64,000 nucleotides of DNA, taken from positions 1,674,001 to 1,738,000 of the forward strand of contig OZ251994.1 of the NCBI GenBank assembly GCA_965246925.1. The letters run 5' to 3'. The position numbers and the translations under genes were made by a program. This document shows, one piece after another, positions 52,242 through 60,261 of this stretch (its first letter is position 1; the number at the start of each line of letters is the position of its first letter). A model generated the notes under the pieces. It ran no database searches, had not been told where the DNA came from, and worked only from the letters and a program-made list of their open reading frames with translations. This DNA comes from JANPPS01 sp965246925 (GTDB lineage Bacteria > Pseudomonadota > Alphaproteobacteria > Acetobacterales > Acetobacteraceae).

Positions 52242-52622
52242 CTAGCCCTGCGTCTTGGCCATCAGGCCGCGGATGGCCGCCTCGTCCGTCACGCCCACGG
52301 CGCGTCCGGTTTCCTTGTTGCCGTGGAAGGCCACCAGGGTGGACTGCATAGTGGCGCCGAACTGCCGGACCACGTCCTTCTGGCTATCGAAATCGACGCG
52401 CATCACGACCACGTCCTTGAACGCCGGGTCGGCTTCCAGCTTGGCGATGATCGGCTCCTGCTTGGCGCAGGTCGGGCACCAGGACGCGTGGATGGCGATC
52501 AGCACGGGCTGGTTTTGCGCCTGCGCGGCGGCAAACGCGGCCGGCTGATAGGGCATGGTCTCGGCCGCCTGGGCGGCGATGGCCGTGAAGCAAAACGCGG
52601 CGGTAAGCAGGAGCTTGCGCAT
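52242..52622 (-). CDS. Secreted thioredoxin-fold protein
   Basis: A 126-residue protein with signal peptide MRKLLLTAAFCFTAIAAQAA and active site WCPTC (C49, C52). The later VMRVDFDSQKDVVRQFGATMQSTLVAFHGNKETGR contains the thioredoxin strand and the Thr-rich cis-Pro equivalent region (MQSTLVAF, without the usual cis-Pro). AGGAGG lies seven bases before ATG 52622. It is the first gene of a two-gene unit with the CcdA-like carrier, so it is probably kept reduced by it. The open frame further upstream has no support. Confidence 0.9.
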   Translation of the reverse strand: MRKLLLTAAFCFTAIAAQAAETMPYQPAAFAAAQAQNQPVLIAIHASWCPTCAKQEPIIAKLEADPAFKDVVVMRVDFDSQKDVVRQFGATMQSTLVAFHGNKETGRAVGVTDEAAIRGLMAKTQG

Positions 52623-52815
52623 GGGTCGTCCTCCTAAGGGATAAACCGGGTTCGCTGCGGTTCGGGCCAGGTTACGCCGGGCCGTAAAAACGCCACCGAT
52701 GATCGTTTTCATCCGGGCATTAGCGGTTTGTTTACCTCCTGAGTGTATTATGGTGCATCGCAACATGAATGGCCGCGTTAAGATGAAGCGCAAGAGATTA
52801 TGAGAGGGTCGCGAG

Positions 52816-53889
52816 ATGGCTGGCTTAGGCGACACGATCAGAAGTTTGGCCAAACTTCGGGGGAAACTCCCTAATTTGGTTCAGCCTGCAAACGATTTTC
52901 TCATCGAGACCGCATCCTTCGGGCCCAACCCCGGGGCCTTGCGGATGCTGAGCTATGTTCCTGATGATCTACCGGCCGGCGCCCCCCTGGTCGTGGTGCT
53001 GCATGGCTGCACCCAGACCGCAGCCGCCTATGATTACGGCGCAGGCTGGTCGCAGTTGGCGCGGCGGCACGGATTTGCCGTGCTGTACCCCGAACAGGTC
53101 CGCAGCAACAACGGCAATGTGTGCTTCAACTGGTTCAGCCCGGTCGACGTGGCGCGCAACGGCGGGGAGGTGCAGTCGATCTATCAAATGATCCAGGCTA
53201 TGCTGCGCACTCACAAGCTCGATCCACAGCGCGCGTTCATCACCGGCCTGTCTGCCGGTGGTGCCATGACCGCAGCCATGCTGGCCTGCTATCCCGATGT
53301 TTTCGCCGGCGGGGCCATCATCGCCGGACTACCGTTCGGCGCGGCCACCTCGATCCAATCGGCGTTCGAAGCGATGCACGGCGGACGGCCCCGCCCGGCG
53401 CGGGAATGGGGAGACCTGGTGCGCGCCGCCTCACCCAACCGGGGTTCCTGGCCAACCGTCCAAGTATGGCAAGGCACCGCGGATCAAACCGTCCGCCCGG
53501 TCAATGCCGCCGAACTGATCAAGCAATGGTCGGACGTTCATGGCCTGGGCACCAAGCCTGACATTATTGGACTGAAGGACGGAGCAAGGCACGAAGCATG
53601 GAAAGGGCCAGACGGCCGTATCGTGCTCGAAAGCTATCTGGTTCCAGGCCTGGCGCACGGAACGCCGCTCGATACCAGCGACCTCGATGCAGATCATGCC
53701 GTGGGCCATACCGGGCCGCATATGCTCGAAGCTGAGATCGCGTCCACATGGCATATCGCACGCAACTGGGGATTGTTGACCCAAGCCGCGCAGACCGCAA
53801 CGCCCAAACCGGTCAAGGTGTCCGACCCGGTGGCCGGCCCAGGGACCGTGATCGAAAAGGCGCTGCGGGCTGCCGGTCTGCTGTGTTAA
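52816..53889 (+). CDS. PHB depolymerase-family esterase
   Basis: A 357-residue alpha/beta hydrolase of the Esterase_PHB family. VVLHGCTQTAAAYDYGAGWSQLA gives the oxyanion region, GLSAGGAM the nucleophile Ser146, the Asp is probably in VWQGTADQTVRP, and the His in the later GLAHGTPLD region. There is no classical signal peptide, so it may be an intracellular or non-classically exported polyester/feruloyl-type esterase. AGGGTCGCGAG precedes the ATG. It ends 4 bp into the convergent small gene. Confidence 0.88.
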   Translation: MAGLGDTIRSLAKLRGKLPNLVQPANDFLIETASFGPNPGALRMLSYVPDDLPAGAPLVVVLHGCTQTAAAYDYGAGWSQLARRHGFAVLYPEQVRSNNGNVCFNWFSPVDVARNGGEVQSIYQMIQAMLRTHKLDPQRAFITGLSAGGAMTAAMLACYPDVFAGGAIIAGLPFGAATSIQSAFEAMHGGRPRPAREWGDLVRAASPNRGSWPTVQVWQGTADQTVRPVNAAELIKQWSDVHGLGTKPDIIGLKDGARHEAWKGPDGRIVLESYLVPGLAHGTPLDTSDLDADHAVGHTGPHMLEAEIASTWHIARNWGLLTQAAQTATPKPVKVSDPVAGPGTVIEKALRAAGLLC

Positions 53890-54071
53890 GCTTTGTCCGC
53901 GGGCTTGCCCTTCTCGACATACCCGGCCGGGGCGTCCGGCGCATGGCTCGCGTCCTTGCTGTGCCCACCTAATCCCCGGGCGGCGTCGCTGCTGCCGGTT
54001 TTCGGGTTCGGCGCGCCCGTGGTGCCGGTAACCTTATCCGTAACGTCCTTGCTTTTATCCTGGTCCATCAT
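53886..54071 (-). CDS. Small hydrophilic protein (61 aa) of unknown function
   Basis: A 61-residue protein with no hydrophobic segment, rich in Asp, Lys, Gly, Ala and Ser (MMDQDKSKDVTDKVTGTTGA at the start, EKGKPADKA at the end). Such composition predicts disorder, like small stress or hydrophilin-type proteins. GGAGG five bases before the ATG supports that it is translated. It is convergent with the esterase gene (4-bp overlap). Confidence 0.65.
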   Translation of the reverse strand: MMDQDKSKDVTDKVTGTTGAPNPKTGSSDAARGLGGHSKDASHAPDAPAGYVEKGKPADKA

Positions 54072-54131
54072 AACATCCTCCCTGTGGCACCCGTGCTAAC
54101 GCCGGAAGTTCCCGTAGGGTTTGGAGGGCTG

Positions 54132-55346
54132 ATGAACGGACCGTCCCGGCAGATCGCCTTCATCAACGCCGCCCACATGCTTTGCCATTATAGCCTGCTG
54201 ATCCTCCCCACGGCCGTCCTGGCCATGCTGTCGGCGGATGGGCGGTTCGGCTCGGCGTATGGGGAGGTGGTGGCGCTCGCAACCGGCATGTTCGTGCTAT
54301 ATGGCGTGCTGTCGCTACCGCAGGGTTGGCTTGCTGCCCGGATCGGGCGGGCGCGGCTGATAACGATCTATTTCTTCGGCACCGGCGGCGCCTTGGTCGC
54401 GTGCGGGTTTGCGCAGACCGCCGGGCAGCTGGCGCTGGCGCTTGCGGCAGCGGGCGGGTTCGCGGCCATCTACCACCCGATCGGCACCGCCATGCTGGTG
54501 GACGCCGCCGGGGACCGTCCGGGCAAGCAGCTGGGGCTAAACGGGGTCTGCGGCAATGTCGGCGTGGCCACGGCCCCGGTTGTCACGGCGCTGCTCGCGC
54601 GGCAGTTCGGCTGGCCGGTTGCGTTCATCGCGCCCGGGTTGCTGTGCGTGGGCCTCGGCGTGGCCTGGGCCAGGCTGCCCGGGCCGGGTCTCAACCGGGG
54701 GGTGGCGCGGCCGTTCCCGGCCATCCCCCGGACACTGGTGCGGCAGGCCGTCATCGTCCTGCTATTGATCGCCGTCGTCTCCGGCCTGGTGTTCAACGCC
54801 TTCACCATCCTAATCCCGAAACTGCTGCAGGAGCGGTTGGGCACCGACCCGGCCGCACTGCCGATGCTGGGGGCGGCTGCATTCGGCGTCACCCTCTGCG
54901 GTGCGCTGACGCAACTGACGATCGGGCGTGCGATCGACCGCGTGACGCTGCGCCGGGTCTTCCTGCCACTGGGCCTGGCGCTCGCACCCGCGCTGGCGCT
55001 GCTGGCGCTCGTGCAGGGCTGGCTCATGCTGCCGCTGGCCGGGCTGGCGGCAGCGGCGATCTTCGGCCAGGTCACGGTGAACGAAACCATGACCGCCCGC
55101 TACATCGCCCCGGCACTACGGGCGCGCATGTATTCCGTTCGCTTCTTCGTGGGCTTCCTCGGCGCCGCCGCCGCACCCCCTGTCGTGGCCTTCTTGCATA
55201 GCCGCACCGGCGGCATGACGGCCGTGTTGCTCGTGCTGGCGGCCGCGGCACTGGTGACGCTCGGATGCGCCTGGTTCTTTCCGGACCGGGAAGAAGAGTT
55301 GCGGCCCGAGCTATGGGCGCGGCTCGCACCGGAAACCGCCGATTAG
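54132..55346 (+). CDS. MFS transporter
   Basis: A 404-residue protein with 12 predicted helices and recognisable MFS loop motifs (LPQGWLAARIGRARLITIYF; TIGRAIDRVTLRRVFLPL). The N-terminus MNGPSRQIAFINAAHMLCHYSLLILPTAVLAM resembles drug-efflux and fosmidomycin-resistance-like transporters. The substrate is unknown. GGAGG lies a few bases before ATG 54132; an upstream extension to 54084 is not preferred. Confidence 0.85.
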   Translation: MNGPSRQIAFINAAHMLCHYSLLILPTAVLAMLSADGRFGSAYGEVVALATGMFVLYGVLSLPQGWLAARIGRARLITIYFFGTGGALVACGFAQTAGQLALALAAAGGFAAIYHPIGTAMLVDAAGDRPGKQLGLNGVCGNVGVATAPVVTALLARQFGWPVAFIAPGLLCVGLGVAWARLPGPGLNRGVARPFPAIPRTLVRQAVIVLLLIAVVSGLVFNAFTILIPKLLQERLGTDPAALPMLGAAAFGVTLCGALTQLTIGRAIDRVTLRRVFLPLGLALAPALALLALVQGWLMLPLAGLAAAAIFGQVTVNETMTARYIAPALRARMYSVRFFVGFLGAAAAPPVVAFLHSRTGGMTAVLLVLAAAALVTLGCAWFFPDREEELRPELWARLAPETAD

Positions 55347-55384
55347 GCCTTCAACTCGGGGTCCTGGCATGCCACATCCGGCGC

Positions 55385-56014
55385 ATGTTCAAATACGTTC
55401 TGCCGTTGCTTGCCCTGTTTGCCTGGGCAACCCCGATCCACGCCCAGCCTGCCGCTCTCACGCCGCAGGACCGGGCGGATATCGCGCGGGTCGAGGGTTA
55501 CCTGAACGCCACCCGGGCGCTGCATTCCCGCTTCCTGCAAGTCGCGCCGAATGGCGGCACGAGCGAAGGACAGGCTTGGCTTGTACGCCCGGGGCGGCTC
55601 CGCTTCCAATACGATCCGCCGAGCCCATTTCTACTGGTAGGCGGCCACGGATTGCTGGTGTTCTATGATTCTCAACTGAAGCAAACCAGCAACATCCCGC
55701 TCGGCACCACGCCGCTAGGCTTGCTGTTGCAAGATAATCTACGTCTGTCTGGTGACGTGACGGTCACGGGTATCCGCCGCATGCCCGGCCAGCTGCAGAT
55801 CAGCGTCGTCCGCACCAAATCGCCGCAGGACGGCCAGCTCACATTGATCTTCGCCGACAACCCCTTGGCCTTGCGCCAATGGACCGTGCTCGACAATCAG
55901 CGGAAGGAAACCCGGGTCACGCTCTATAACGTCGAGTTGGGCGGCAGCTTCGACGATAAGCTGTTTACCTTTATCGACCCTAAGTTTTTTCAGCAAAATC
56001 AGGGTGGAAACTGA
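55385..56014 (+). CDS. lolA: LolA, outer-membrane lipoprotein carrier
   Basis: A 209-residue periplasmic protein with a signal peptide (MFKYVLPLLALFAWATPIHA). The LolA fold is seen in VEGYLNATRALHSRFLQVAPNGGTSEGQAWLVRPGRLRFQYDPPSPFLLVGGHGLLVFYDSQLKQ, followed by LGTTPLGLLLQDN. It carries lipoproteins from the LolCDE complex to the outer membrane; the lipoprotein at 22574 would be a client. ATG 55385 is chosen because the signal peptide begins there. Ribosome site weak. Confidence 0.92.
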   Translation: MFKYVLPLLALFAWATPIHAQPAALTPQDRADIARVEGYLNATRALHSRFLQVAPNGGTSEGQAWLVRPGRLRFQYDPPSPFLLVGGHGLLVFYDSQLKQTSNIPLGTTPLGLLLQDNLRLSGDVTVTGIRRMPGQLQISVVRTKSPQDGQLTLIFADNPLALRQWTVLDNQRKETRVTLYNVELGGSFDDKLFTFIDPKFFQQNQGGN

Positions 56015-56057
56015 ATAATCCTTCTATTCGGCCCTAACCTCGTGCAATAATTCGGAC

Positions 56058-56825
56058 ATGAAGCCCCTCGTCGGAATCTCCTGCTGTATAAAGCTGTTTG
56101 GCAAGTTCGAGATGCGCAGCCATGCCGCGTCCGACACCTACATCCGGGCAGTGGACGAGGTCGTCGGCGGCGTGCCAATACTCGTGCCGGCCAATGGCGG
56201 CCAAGCCGACGTCGAGACGCTGATTTCTCGCCTGGACGGGATCATCCTCACCGGCAGCCGCACCAATGTGCAGCCCGCGCTCTATGGCGGACCGCCGCAT
56301 CCCGCCGACACGCCCGAAGATGCCGCGCGTGACGCAGTGACGCTCCGCCTCATCCACGCAGCCATCGAGCGGGCTATCCCGATCCTCGCGATCTGCCGCG
56401 GCCTGCAGGAGTTGAACGTGGCGCTCGGCGGCACCTTGCATCAGCGGCTACAGGACCTTCCAGGCCGCATCGATCATTCGACGCCGATGCATGCCGATGC
56501 GCGCATCCGTCAGGGCAAAGCGCACGCTATGCGGCTCGAGCCTGGATCGTGGCTGCGCCGGCTCGCCGGGCGGGATCGGATCGCCGTCAACTCCTTGCAC
56601 AATCAAGGCATCGATCAGCTGGCGCCTGGCCTCGTCATCGAAGGAACGGCGCCGGATGGCACGGTGGAGGCCGTGCGGCTCGCCAACTCGGCCGGGTTCG
56701 TGGTGGGTGTGCAGTGGCACCCGGAATACGATTTCGGGGCGGACGAGGTCTCGCAGAACCTATTCAAGTCGTTCGGTCAGGCCATGCTCCACCGCCAGCA
56801 AGGCAGCCTGCTGGCGGCGGACTAG
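56058..56825 (+). CDS. Class I glutamine amidotransferase-like hydrolase (gamma-glutamyl-GABA hydrolase type)
   Basis: A 255-residue peptidase C26/PuuD-type protein. The nucleophile is C113 in AICRGLQELNVALGGTLHQ, and the His-Glu pair lies in GVQWHPEYDFG (about 219-223). The N-terminal PLVGISCCIK and LDGIILTGSRTNVQPALYGG are family blocks. PuuD-type enzymes release GABA in putrescine breakdown, but no other puu gene is nearby, so the substrate is uncertain. Confidence 0.88.
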   Translation: MKPLVGISCCIKLFGKFEMRSHAASDTYIRAVDEVVGGVPILVPANGGQADVETLISRLDGIILTGSRTNVQPALYGGPPHPADTPEDAARDAVTLRLIHAAIERAIPILAICRGLQELNVALGGTLHQRLQDLPGRIDHSTPMHADARIRQGKAHAMRLEPGSWLRRLAGRDRIAVNSLHNQGIDQLAPGLVIEGTAPDGTVEAVRLANSAGFVVGVQWHPEYDFGADEVSQNLFKSFGQAMLHRQQGSLLAAD

Positions 56826-56830
56826 CAGAA

Positions 56831-57481
56831 CTAGCGTGGGACGCCGTTCGCCCGCGTCTCGGGCCCGGTGCCCAATCCGCCGCCGTCGCCCAGCGCCTGT
56901 GCGATGGCGGTGCGCGCGCCGGCCACGTCGCGGTTGGCCAAGGCCTGGCGCGCGCTGCTGATCTGCTGCACGACGGGCTTACTGTCCGGCGAACCAGCCA
57001 GCGCCGGCTCTGTCGAGCGCGTCAGCGCGCGCGTCTCCGCCCGCTCGAGCGCCTCCTGCGCCGCGCCGGTCTGCCCGCGGGACAGCGCGCGCCGGGCAGC
57101 CATCAAATAGGCTTCGGTCGTGTTGGTCTCCGCCCCAGGATCCGGCAGCCGTGGCGCGATCTGGCTACGCGTATTGGCAGATGTGGTGTTGGCCGCCGCT
57201 GACGATGACGGTGAGCCGGAACCACCGCGGTAGGCCCGGTTAGGCGCATCCGTCTCGATTCTGTCTGACACCTGCGCTGCAGGGCGCGGGGTGGCGTGCG
57301 GTGCCGCGTGGCGGGCCTGCCCATGCATCGGACGCATGCCACTCATCCCAGCATCCCCCACGGGAGCCGCCCCACCGCTCATCGGGGGTGACGTGTCGGT
57401 CGTCACTCCGGGGCTCACCGCGCGCGCCGGTCCGGCGATCAACGCCAAAACCGCGGCAGACAACATCAGAGAACGGCGCAT
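56831..57481 (-). CDS. Secreted low-complexity protein with helical C-terminal domain
   Basis: A 216-residue protein with signal peptide MRRSLMLSAAVLALIAGPARAV. A Pro/Gly/Ser/Met-rich central part (about 22-115) is probably disordered. The C-terminal part is helical, with AYLMAARRALSRGQTGAAQEALERAETRALTRS and VVQQISSARQALANRDVAGARTAIAQAL, like paired TPR-type helices. I do not recognise a family. It ends 5 bp after the convergent amidotransferase gene. Confidence 0.7.
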   Translation of the reverse strand: MRRSLMLSAAVLALIAGPARAVSPGVTTDTSPPMSGGAAPVGDAGMSGMRPMHGQARHAAPHATPRPAAQVSDRIETDAPNRAYRGGSGSPSSSAAANTTSANTRSQIAPRLPDPGAETNTTEAYLMAARRALSRGQTGAAQEALERAETRALTRSTEPALAGSPDSKPVVQQISSARQALANRDVAGARTAIAQALGDGGGLGTGPETRANGVPR

Positions 57482-57548
57482 GTCTCACCTCTTGAGCAAT
57501 GGTTCACGTAATCGTAACGGCGTGCGGCCTTCTCAGTTCCAGACCGGG

Positions 57549-58535
57549 TCAATGAACCAGTGCCGCCATGGCGCGCAGGTCGATGTCGGGCCGGGCGCCA
57601 TACTGGCTGATGGCCGCCGCCGCCGCCAGGCTGCCAAGCCTGCCGCACTCGGCCAACCCCACCCCGCGCGCGTGCGCCGCCAGAAATCCCGCGGCATAAG
57701 CGTCCCCCGCCCCGGTGGTGTCCACGAGCGTGGCGGGCTCGGCCGGTACCGCGACGCGTTCCCCGTCATGCAGAACGACGCTACCCGCCGCACCCCGGGT
57801 CAACGCCGCGAGCGCCGTGTGCCGTCCCACCTGAGCGGCCGCGTCATCGAACGACTCCGTCTCATACAGCGCGCAAATCTCCGCCTCGTTGGCGAACAGG
57901 ACATCCACCCCGTCCCGCAGCAGGTCCAGGAACGCCGCCCGGTGCCGGTGCACACAGAACGCGTCCGATAGTGACAGTGCCACTTGCCGCCCCCCCCGGT
58001 GCGCCACCTCCGCCGCCTGCCGGAACGCGGCCTGGCAGGCGGGCGGATCGAACAGATAGCCTTCGAGATACGTGACCTGGCTTGCGGCAATCAGCGTCTC
58101 ATCCAGCGACTCGGGCCCAAAGCTCACGCAAGCACCCAGAAACGTGTTCATCGTCCGCTGCCCATCCGGCGTGACCGCGATAAGGCAGCGCGCGGTGGGT
58201 AGCCCGTCCTCGAGCGGGGCGGACGGAAAGTGGACGCCAGCAGCCTTGATATCGTGCTGAAACACCGCGCCCAGTTGATCCCGGGCCACCGTACCCAGGA
58301 ACGCGACCCGGGCACCCAGCCCCGCAGCGACGGCGCAGGTATTGGCCGCCGAACCGCCGCTACTCTCCCGCCCGGGCGGCATGGCCGCATACAGCGCCTC
58401 CGCTTGATCGGCCGAGATCAGCGCCATTCCGCCCTTTTGCATGCCGTGCTCGGCCAGGAACGCGTCGGGGGTTGGCACGACCACATCGACGATGGCATTG
58501 CCGATGCCAAGCAGGTCGTAGGTGGGCTGGGACAT
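57549..58535 (-). CDS. Adenosine kinase (PfkB family)
   Basis: A 328-residue ribokinase-fold sugar/nucleoside kinase. The PfkB signatures are GGSAANTCAVAAGLGARVAFLGTVARDQLG near the N-terminus and LVDTTGAGDAYAAGFLAAHARG near the C-terminus, with the catalytic Asp in GAGD. LLGIGNAIVDVVVPTPDAFL is typical of the adenosine kinase branch in alphaproteobacteria. It phosphorylates adenosine to AMP. The start is ATG 58535 because AGGAG lies five bases upstream; the frame continues to 58571. Confidence 0.92.
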   Translation of the reverse strand: MSQPTYDLLGIGNAIVDVVVPTPDAFLAEHGMQKGGMALISADQAEALYAAMPPGRESSGGSAANTCAVAAGLGARVAFLGTVARDQLGAVFQHDIKAAGVHFPSAPLEDGLPTARCLIAVTPDGQRTMNTFLGACVSFGPESLDETLIAASQVTYLEGYLFDPPACQAAFRQAAEVAHRGGRQVALSLSDAFCVHRHRAAFLDLLRDGVDVLFANEAEICALYETESFDDAAAQVGRHTALAALTRGAAGSVVLHDGERVAVPAEPATLVDTTGAGDAYAAGFLAAHARGVGLAECGRLGSLAAAAAISQYGARPDIDLRAMAALVH

Positions 58536-58603
58536 GACGGCTCCTGCAAACAATGCGCCCGGCCCTAACATCGGTGCCGCGTCGCCGCAACATAGGACCC
58601 AGA

Positions 58604-59278
58604 ATGATCCCGCTGACCCGCGCCCTAAGCCAATTGTCCGACCCGGTGCTACAAGGCGTGGTGCTGCGGAGCGTGCTGCTGGCCGCCGCCGTGTCGATAC
58701 TGTTGCTCATAGCGTCCGTACTGGGCGTGCGCGATCTGGTAGCCGGAACCGTGCACGGGCCGGGCTGGATCGCCTGGATCATCGGCGCACTGGGCGGCAT
58801 CGGCGCGGCCCTGCTGGCGCTATGGCTGTTCGTGCCGGCCGCGGTCCTCATCGCGACATTCTATATGGAAAGGGTGGCCCTTGCCGTAGAGCGGCGGTGG
58901 TATCCGTCCCTGCCGCCGCCCGACCCGGCATCGATCGCCGCCCAGGCTTGGGACGGGGCGGTGTTGAGCCTGCAACTCGTGCCCCTACAGCTCGTGACGC
59001 TGATCCTGACGCTGTTCTTACCCGGCTTGGGTCTGGTGATCGGACTGCTCATCACCGGCTGGGCGATCGGGCGCGGCCTGTTCGTGGCGGTGGCGATGCG
59101 GCGGATGGGCCGGGCGGCGGCGCTCACGCTCTACGAGTCGCGCAGGGAGGCGGTGCTGGTGCCGGGCGTGGCGCTGGCGGCCCTGGGCGTGGTGCCATTC
59201 GCCAACCTTTTGGCGCCAGTATTGGCGATTGCGGCCATGGTGCACGTGCTGAACGGCTTCTCCAGGAGTACGCCATAA
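58604..59278 (+). CDS. EI24/CysZ-like membrane protein
   Basis: A 224-residue protein with four main hydrophobic regions (about 22-45, 58-88, 122-150, 185-215) in the EI24/CysZ arrangement. IPLTRALSQLSDPVLQGVVLRSVLL and GLGLVIGLLITGWAIGRGLF are in line with the family. CysZ is a sulfate permease; EI24 proteins of alphaproteobacteria have no proven substrate. AGGA lies six bases before ATG 58604; an in-frame ATG at 58553 is less likely. Confidence 0.8.
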   Translation: MIPLTRALSQLSDPVLQGVVLRSVLLAAAVSILLLIASVLGVRDLVAGTVHGPGWIAWIIGALGGIGAALLALWLFVPAAVLIATFYMERVALAVERRWYPSLPPPDPASIAAQAWDGAVLSLQLVPLQLVTLILTLFLPGLGLVIGLLITGWAIGRGLFVAVAMRRMGRAAALTLYESRREAVLVPGVALAALGVVPFANLLAPVLAIAAMVHVLNGFSRSTP

Positions 59279-59369
59279 GCCGCTTTACCTTGATTCCCGC
59301 CGCGCATTAGGGCAGGCAGGCGCGGTGGTCCTGTCCCGGAACCACGGCCTACCAGGAAAGGGGGGACCC

Positions 59370-60095
59370 GTGTTCAATCGACGCAAGCCTGAAAGCGAGC
59401 CGATGCCGACCGCCGAATCGAAGCCGGCGGGCGTCAGCCCCTTATCCGAAATCCGCCCCGCCATGCCCGATAGTGGCGTCGGCGTCCCGCCATTCCGTCC
59501 CGCCATGCCGAAGGAAGCCCCCATGGGTCGTACCCCCTTTCCCGCACCACCGTCCTCTAACCCGCCACCCGGCCCCGGCACCCCGCCGAGTCCCCGGCCC
59601 GGCATGGGCATGAACCAGCCGGCCCAGATGGGCTCGAACATGGGCAACCCCAATATGGGCGGGTCCAGCATGGGCGCCCCGAACCGCGCCGCCACGCAGA
59701 GCGAGCGCCGCATGCTGGTCGTGGGCCGCGGCATCTCCGTGCAGGGCACCGTGACCGACGCCGAGCGCTTGGTGGTCGAGGGCACGGTCGAGGCCACCAT
59801 GATCCACGCGACCGAGCTCAGCATCGCGCTGGGCGGCGTGTTCCGCGGTGAGGTCGAAGTGGAGGACGCCGAGATCGCCGGCACCATCGACGGCACGTTG
59901 ATCGCCCGCGGCAGCATGACGGTGCGCGCCACCGGCAAGGTGCTGGGCACCGCTCGCTGCCGCCGCCTCCAGGTCGAAGACGGCGGGCAGATCACCGGAC
60001 GGATCGAGATGATCACCGGCGAAGCTCAGCGCGAAACCAGCAGCAGCTCCTCGACCTCGTCCATCCCCACCCCACCCGCCACTTCGGCCGCGTGA
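59370..60095 (+). CDS. Bactofilin (polymer-forming cytoskeletal protein)
   Basis: A 241-residue protein with a Pro/Gly/Met-rich N-terminal tail (to about residue 110) and a C-terminal bactofilin beta-helix: MLVVGRGISVQGTVTDAERLVVEGTVEA, IALGGVFRGEVEVEDAEIAGTIDGTLIARG, MTVRATGKVLGTARCRRLQVEDGGQITGRIEM. Bactofilins form filaments at the membrane and guide peptidoglycan or stalk formation. The unusually long disordered tail has GNPNMGG-type repeats. The start is GTG 59370 with GGGGGAC just upstream; an ATG at 59325 is possible. A palindromic repeat follows. Confidence 0.9.
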   Translation: MFNRRKPESEPMPTAESKPAGVSPLSEIRPAMPDSGVGVPPFRPAMPKEAPMGRTPFPAPPSSNPPPGPGTPPSPRPGMGMNQPAQMGSNMGNPNMGGSSMGAPNRAATQSERRMLVVGRGISVQGTVTDAERLVVEGTVEATMIHATELSIALGGVFRGEVEVEDAEIAGTIDGTLIARGSMTVRATGKVLGTARCRRLQVEDGGQITGRIEMITGEAQRETSSSSSTSSIPTPPATSAA

Positions 60096-60101
60096 TGCCA
60101 T

Positions 60102-60139
60102 CCCCCTCTCCCGCCCGCGGGAGAGGGTTGGGGTGAGGG
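60102..60139. repeat. Palindromic repeat, copy 4 (single unit)
   Basis: CCCTCTCCCGC pairs with GCGGGAGAGGG and is followed by TTGGGGTGAGGG. It lies directly after the bactofilin stop, on the way to the PQQ dehydrogenase gene. Confidence 0.82.
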
Positions 60140-60145
60140 TGGTAA

Positions 60146-60170
60146 GCACGACGACGTTCGTGCAGTTTTC
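60146..60170 (+). terminator. Likely intrinsic terminator after bactofilin
   Basis: GCACGA (60146-60151) and TCGTGC (60158-60163) form a perfect 6-bp stem with a 6-base loop, followed by AGTTTTCT. The T run is short but the arrangement is standard. It separates bactofilin from the PQQ dehydrogenase unit, whose promoter must then lie in 60170-60255; I see no clear -35/-10 there. Confidence 0.5.
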
Positions 60171-60261
60171 TAGTGACGCCGCCGCCCCGGTTGTAGCAGT
60201 CTCCTCCCTACCAATCGGACGGTACGATCCGGGCCGAAGCACCCTGGGGAGGGATGAGCCG